Source: Candidatus Poseidoniaceae archaeon
Lineage (GTDB): Archaea > Thermoplasmatota > Poseidoniia > Poseidoniales > Poseidoniaceae
DNA length: 37,159 nt
Direction of reading: 5' to 3'
Assembly: GCA_029250345.1 (NCBI GenBank)
Contig: JAQXFL010000033.1
Coordinates: 1 to 37,159, forward strand
In this document: piece by piece, positions 35,825 through 37,159 of the stretch
How positions within the stretch are numbered: the stretch's first letter is position 1
Layout of the letters: each line of letters starts with the position of its first letter
Notes under the pieces: generated by a model
Database searches by the model: none
What the model was told of the DNA's origin: nothing
Seen by the model: the letters and a program-made list of their open reading frames with translations, nothing else
Program-made: the position numbers and the translations under genes

Positions 35825-37159
35825 ATGAATCGAATAGGCCCTGTAGTCATTGGATTGATATTTCTCATGTTTGCAGCACCGTTATCCAGCATGGTAACGT
35901 ACCAAACTCTAGAACTTTCTGAACAAAACATTCAGCATGCTGAAGGATGGAACAAAGACATCGATGTCCCTACATGGCGTATAGGCGATGAGTGGGTCTA
36001 TGAGACCAAATTTGATGTCGCTCAACTGATTGCACAAGCCAATGTTTCTGCAACATTGAACACACTCACCGGTGACACAACCTACACAGTCGAGGATATC
36101 CTCTTTGTCACTCTCGACGGTACACAGACACTTGTATACAAACTCGTCCTCGATGGAGATTTTACATCTGGGAACAACGGTGCGACCCTTGAAGGAGTGA
36201 CTGGAAGACTCAATATCGGATATGAAGGAGAAGATCTTGTTCGAGTTCGTGACCTTGCGGTTGTCAACTCCGAGTTCACACTCGATGTACGGTTCAGACC
36301 GTTCAATCTCGGTTTCCTCGAACAGGACATCGGTGAAATCACCTTTGACACCTATTATTCACCACCAAAGGAAAAGTACGACTTCCCGCTCCACACCGGC
36401 GACCAATGGTACATGCCATTCTACAGCGGCACGGGAGTGTCAGGAAGTTCAGATTACTTTGACCCGACTGAATTCGATAATCAGGGACCAGAAAACAACA
36501 GCTGGCAAATCACTGCTGATGGCGTCCCAACCGACGGAACCAGCTCGATTATTTATTCAGGGTGCGATGATTCATTCAAAATCAATGAATGGAATCAAAC
36601 CGGAGTATCACAAGGTTACAACTGGTATTGCCCCGCAGTTCGGTACAACTCTTGGATGCGTGTCAGCAACGCTGCAGGGTTTACCATTGACTGGCTGTTG
36701 AAGAGTTATTCACCGGCTGATTCCTATGGGATTGCAGCCGGCTCATCACCGGGTACACGCAATATCGAAGTCGATATCGACCTGCAATTTTTGGCAACGC
36801 TTCCAGACTCTGAACAGATGGTAACAGCAACCTATGCAACTTCGCCCAGTGGCACACCGCAAGGAAATACGAACATGCAGATCCGTTACGAATCCACGGA
36901 CTTGTTAGCCAATCCAACTACCGACGGCTCTGGCGTCATCAATTACATGCTCAACGTCTCGGACGGCATGGATTCTACACCATCAAGTGATGATTACTCC
37001 AGTAACGGAATCATTGTTTGGGACCCTGTTAACGAAATCATCGGCGCAACAACCGTCGTCATTGATTTGAATGTTGTTGCCATAGATTTGGTTGCACAAT
37101 CCGATTCAATCATCGTTACCCGCACACGTGGTACTGAAGTCGCTACTCTCAACAAAGCG
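35825..37159 (+). CDS. Paralogue of the 1193-aa surface protein, 5' part only
   Basis: This gene is absent from the ORF track because it has no stop inside the window. The frame from the ATG at 35825 is open for 445 codons to the last base. A GGAG sits 4 bases upstream. The product starts with a signal peptide (PVVIGLIFLMFAAPLSSM) and then the same domain as its neighbour: WRIGDEWVYE against WKVGDKWIYS, GSSDYF against GSSDYI, YSGC against YGGC and NWYCPAVR against RWYCPEAR. The shared Cys pair supports an extracytoplasmic disulfide. It continues into the region before the neighbour's CARDB domain (IDLNVVAIDLVAQ against LDEYLIGLDLIAS). Tandem duplication with a 59-base gap is the likely origin. 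The rest of the protein lies outside the window. Confidence 0.85.
   Translation, partial: MNRIGPVVIGLIFLMFAAPLSSMVTYQTLELSEQNIQHAEGWNKDIDVPTWRIGDEWVYETKFDVAQLIAQANVSATLNTLTGDTTYTVEDILFVTLDGTQTLVYKLVLDGDFTSGNNGATLEGVTGRLNIGYEGEDLVRVRDLAVVNSEFTLDVRFRPFNLGFLEQDIGEITFDTYYSPPKEKYDFPLHTGDQWYMPFYSGTGVSGSSDYFDPTEFDNQGPENNSWQITADGVPTDGTSSIIYSGCDDSFKINEWNQTGVSQGYNWYCPAVRYNSWMRVSNAAGFTIDWLLKSYSPADSYGIAAGSSPGTRNIEVDIDLQFLATLPDSEQMVTATYATSPSGTPQGNTNMQIRYESTDLLANPTTDGSGVINYMLNVSDGMDSTPSSDDYSSNGIIVWDPVNEIIGATTVVIDLNVVAIDLVAQSDSIIVTRTRGTEVATLNKA

Noticed and set aside
35449-35922. 157-codon ORF spanning the end of the 1193-aa protein and the start of its paralogue
   Set aside because: Out of frame with both genes; no signal peptide or domain. 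The real downstream gene starts at 35825 in another frame.
1-37159. CRISPR array, prophage, insertion sequence or genomic island
   Set aside because: No regularly spaced direct repeats, transposase, integrase or phage structural genes; genes are contiguous housekeeping and surface genes.

Overview
The window looks like part of a planktonic euryarchaeal genome, most likely Marine Group II (Candidatus Poseidoniales, Thermoplasmatota). The archaeal assignment rests on a TATA-binding protein gene with its own TATA box, a classical mevalonate kinase, and a MutS-family ATPase with an N-terminal helix-hairpin-helix. The MGII assignment is an inference from the mix of very large surface proteins, S15-type hydrolases, lipoprotein-like exported proteins and bacterial-looking housekeeping genes (NadE, TrhO, CysS, MutY). 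No 16S rRNA or other decisive marker is present. The window is gene-dense: no gap exceeds about 150 bases, and there is no tRNA, rRNA, CRISPR array, insertion sequence or phage module that I can see.

Layout. 1-434 (+) is the 3' end of an exported ELWxxDGT-repeat protein. 435-9478 (-) is a run of three genes: a 2131-residue single-pass surface protein, glutamine-dependent NAD+ synthetase and the tRNA uridine hydroxylase TrhO. 9608-14729 (+) holds isoleucyl-tRNA synthetase, an Asp-box lipoprotein and a small FUN14-family membrane protein. 14737-20549 holds two paralogous S15/CocE-type hydrolases on the minus strand with a MutS-like gene on the plus strand between them. 20609-20992 (-) is thioredoxin. 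21083-23782 (+) is an exported lamin-tail/amidohydrolase fusion. 23785-25275 (-) is CysS. 25342-27071 (+) is a translationally coupled pair, an SDR and a Frag1/DRAM-like membrane protein. 27089-30101 (-) holds MutY and a membrane FeS oxidoreductase resembling FadF/EMO. 30246-37159 (+) holds mevalonate kinase, TBP, a large PKD-domain surface protein and the first 445 codons of its paralogue, which runs off the window and is missing from the ORF track.

Two themes stand out. First, much of the coding capacity goes to the cell surface: five large exported proteins, two hydrolases and one lipoprotein. At least three of these have a C-terminal membrane segment followed by a charged or proline-rich cytoplasmic tail, and two tails end in short tryptophan/tyrosine-rich motifs. 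That recurrent layout is my best candidate for something undescribed. Second, the convergent gene pairs are packed to 0-17 bp between stop codons, so transcripts must end inside opposing genes. The TBP gene is also notable for about 22 extra residues in its second structural repeat and for a TATA box placed for leaderless transcription.
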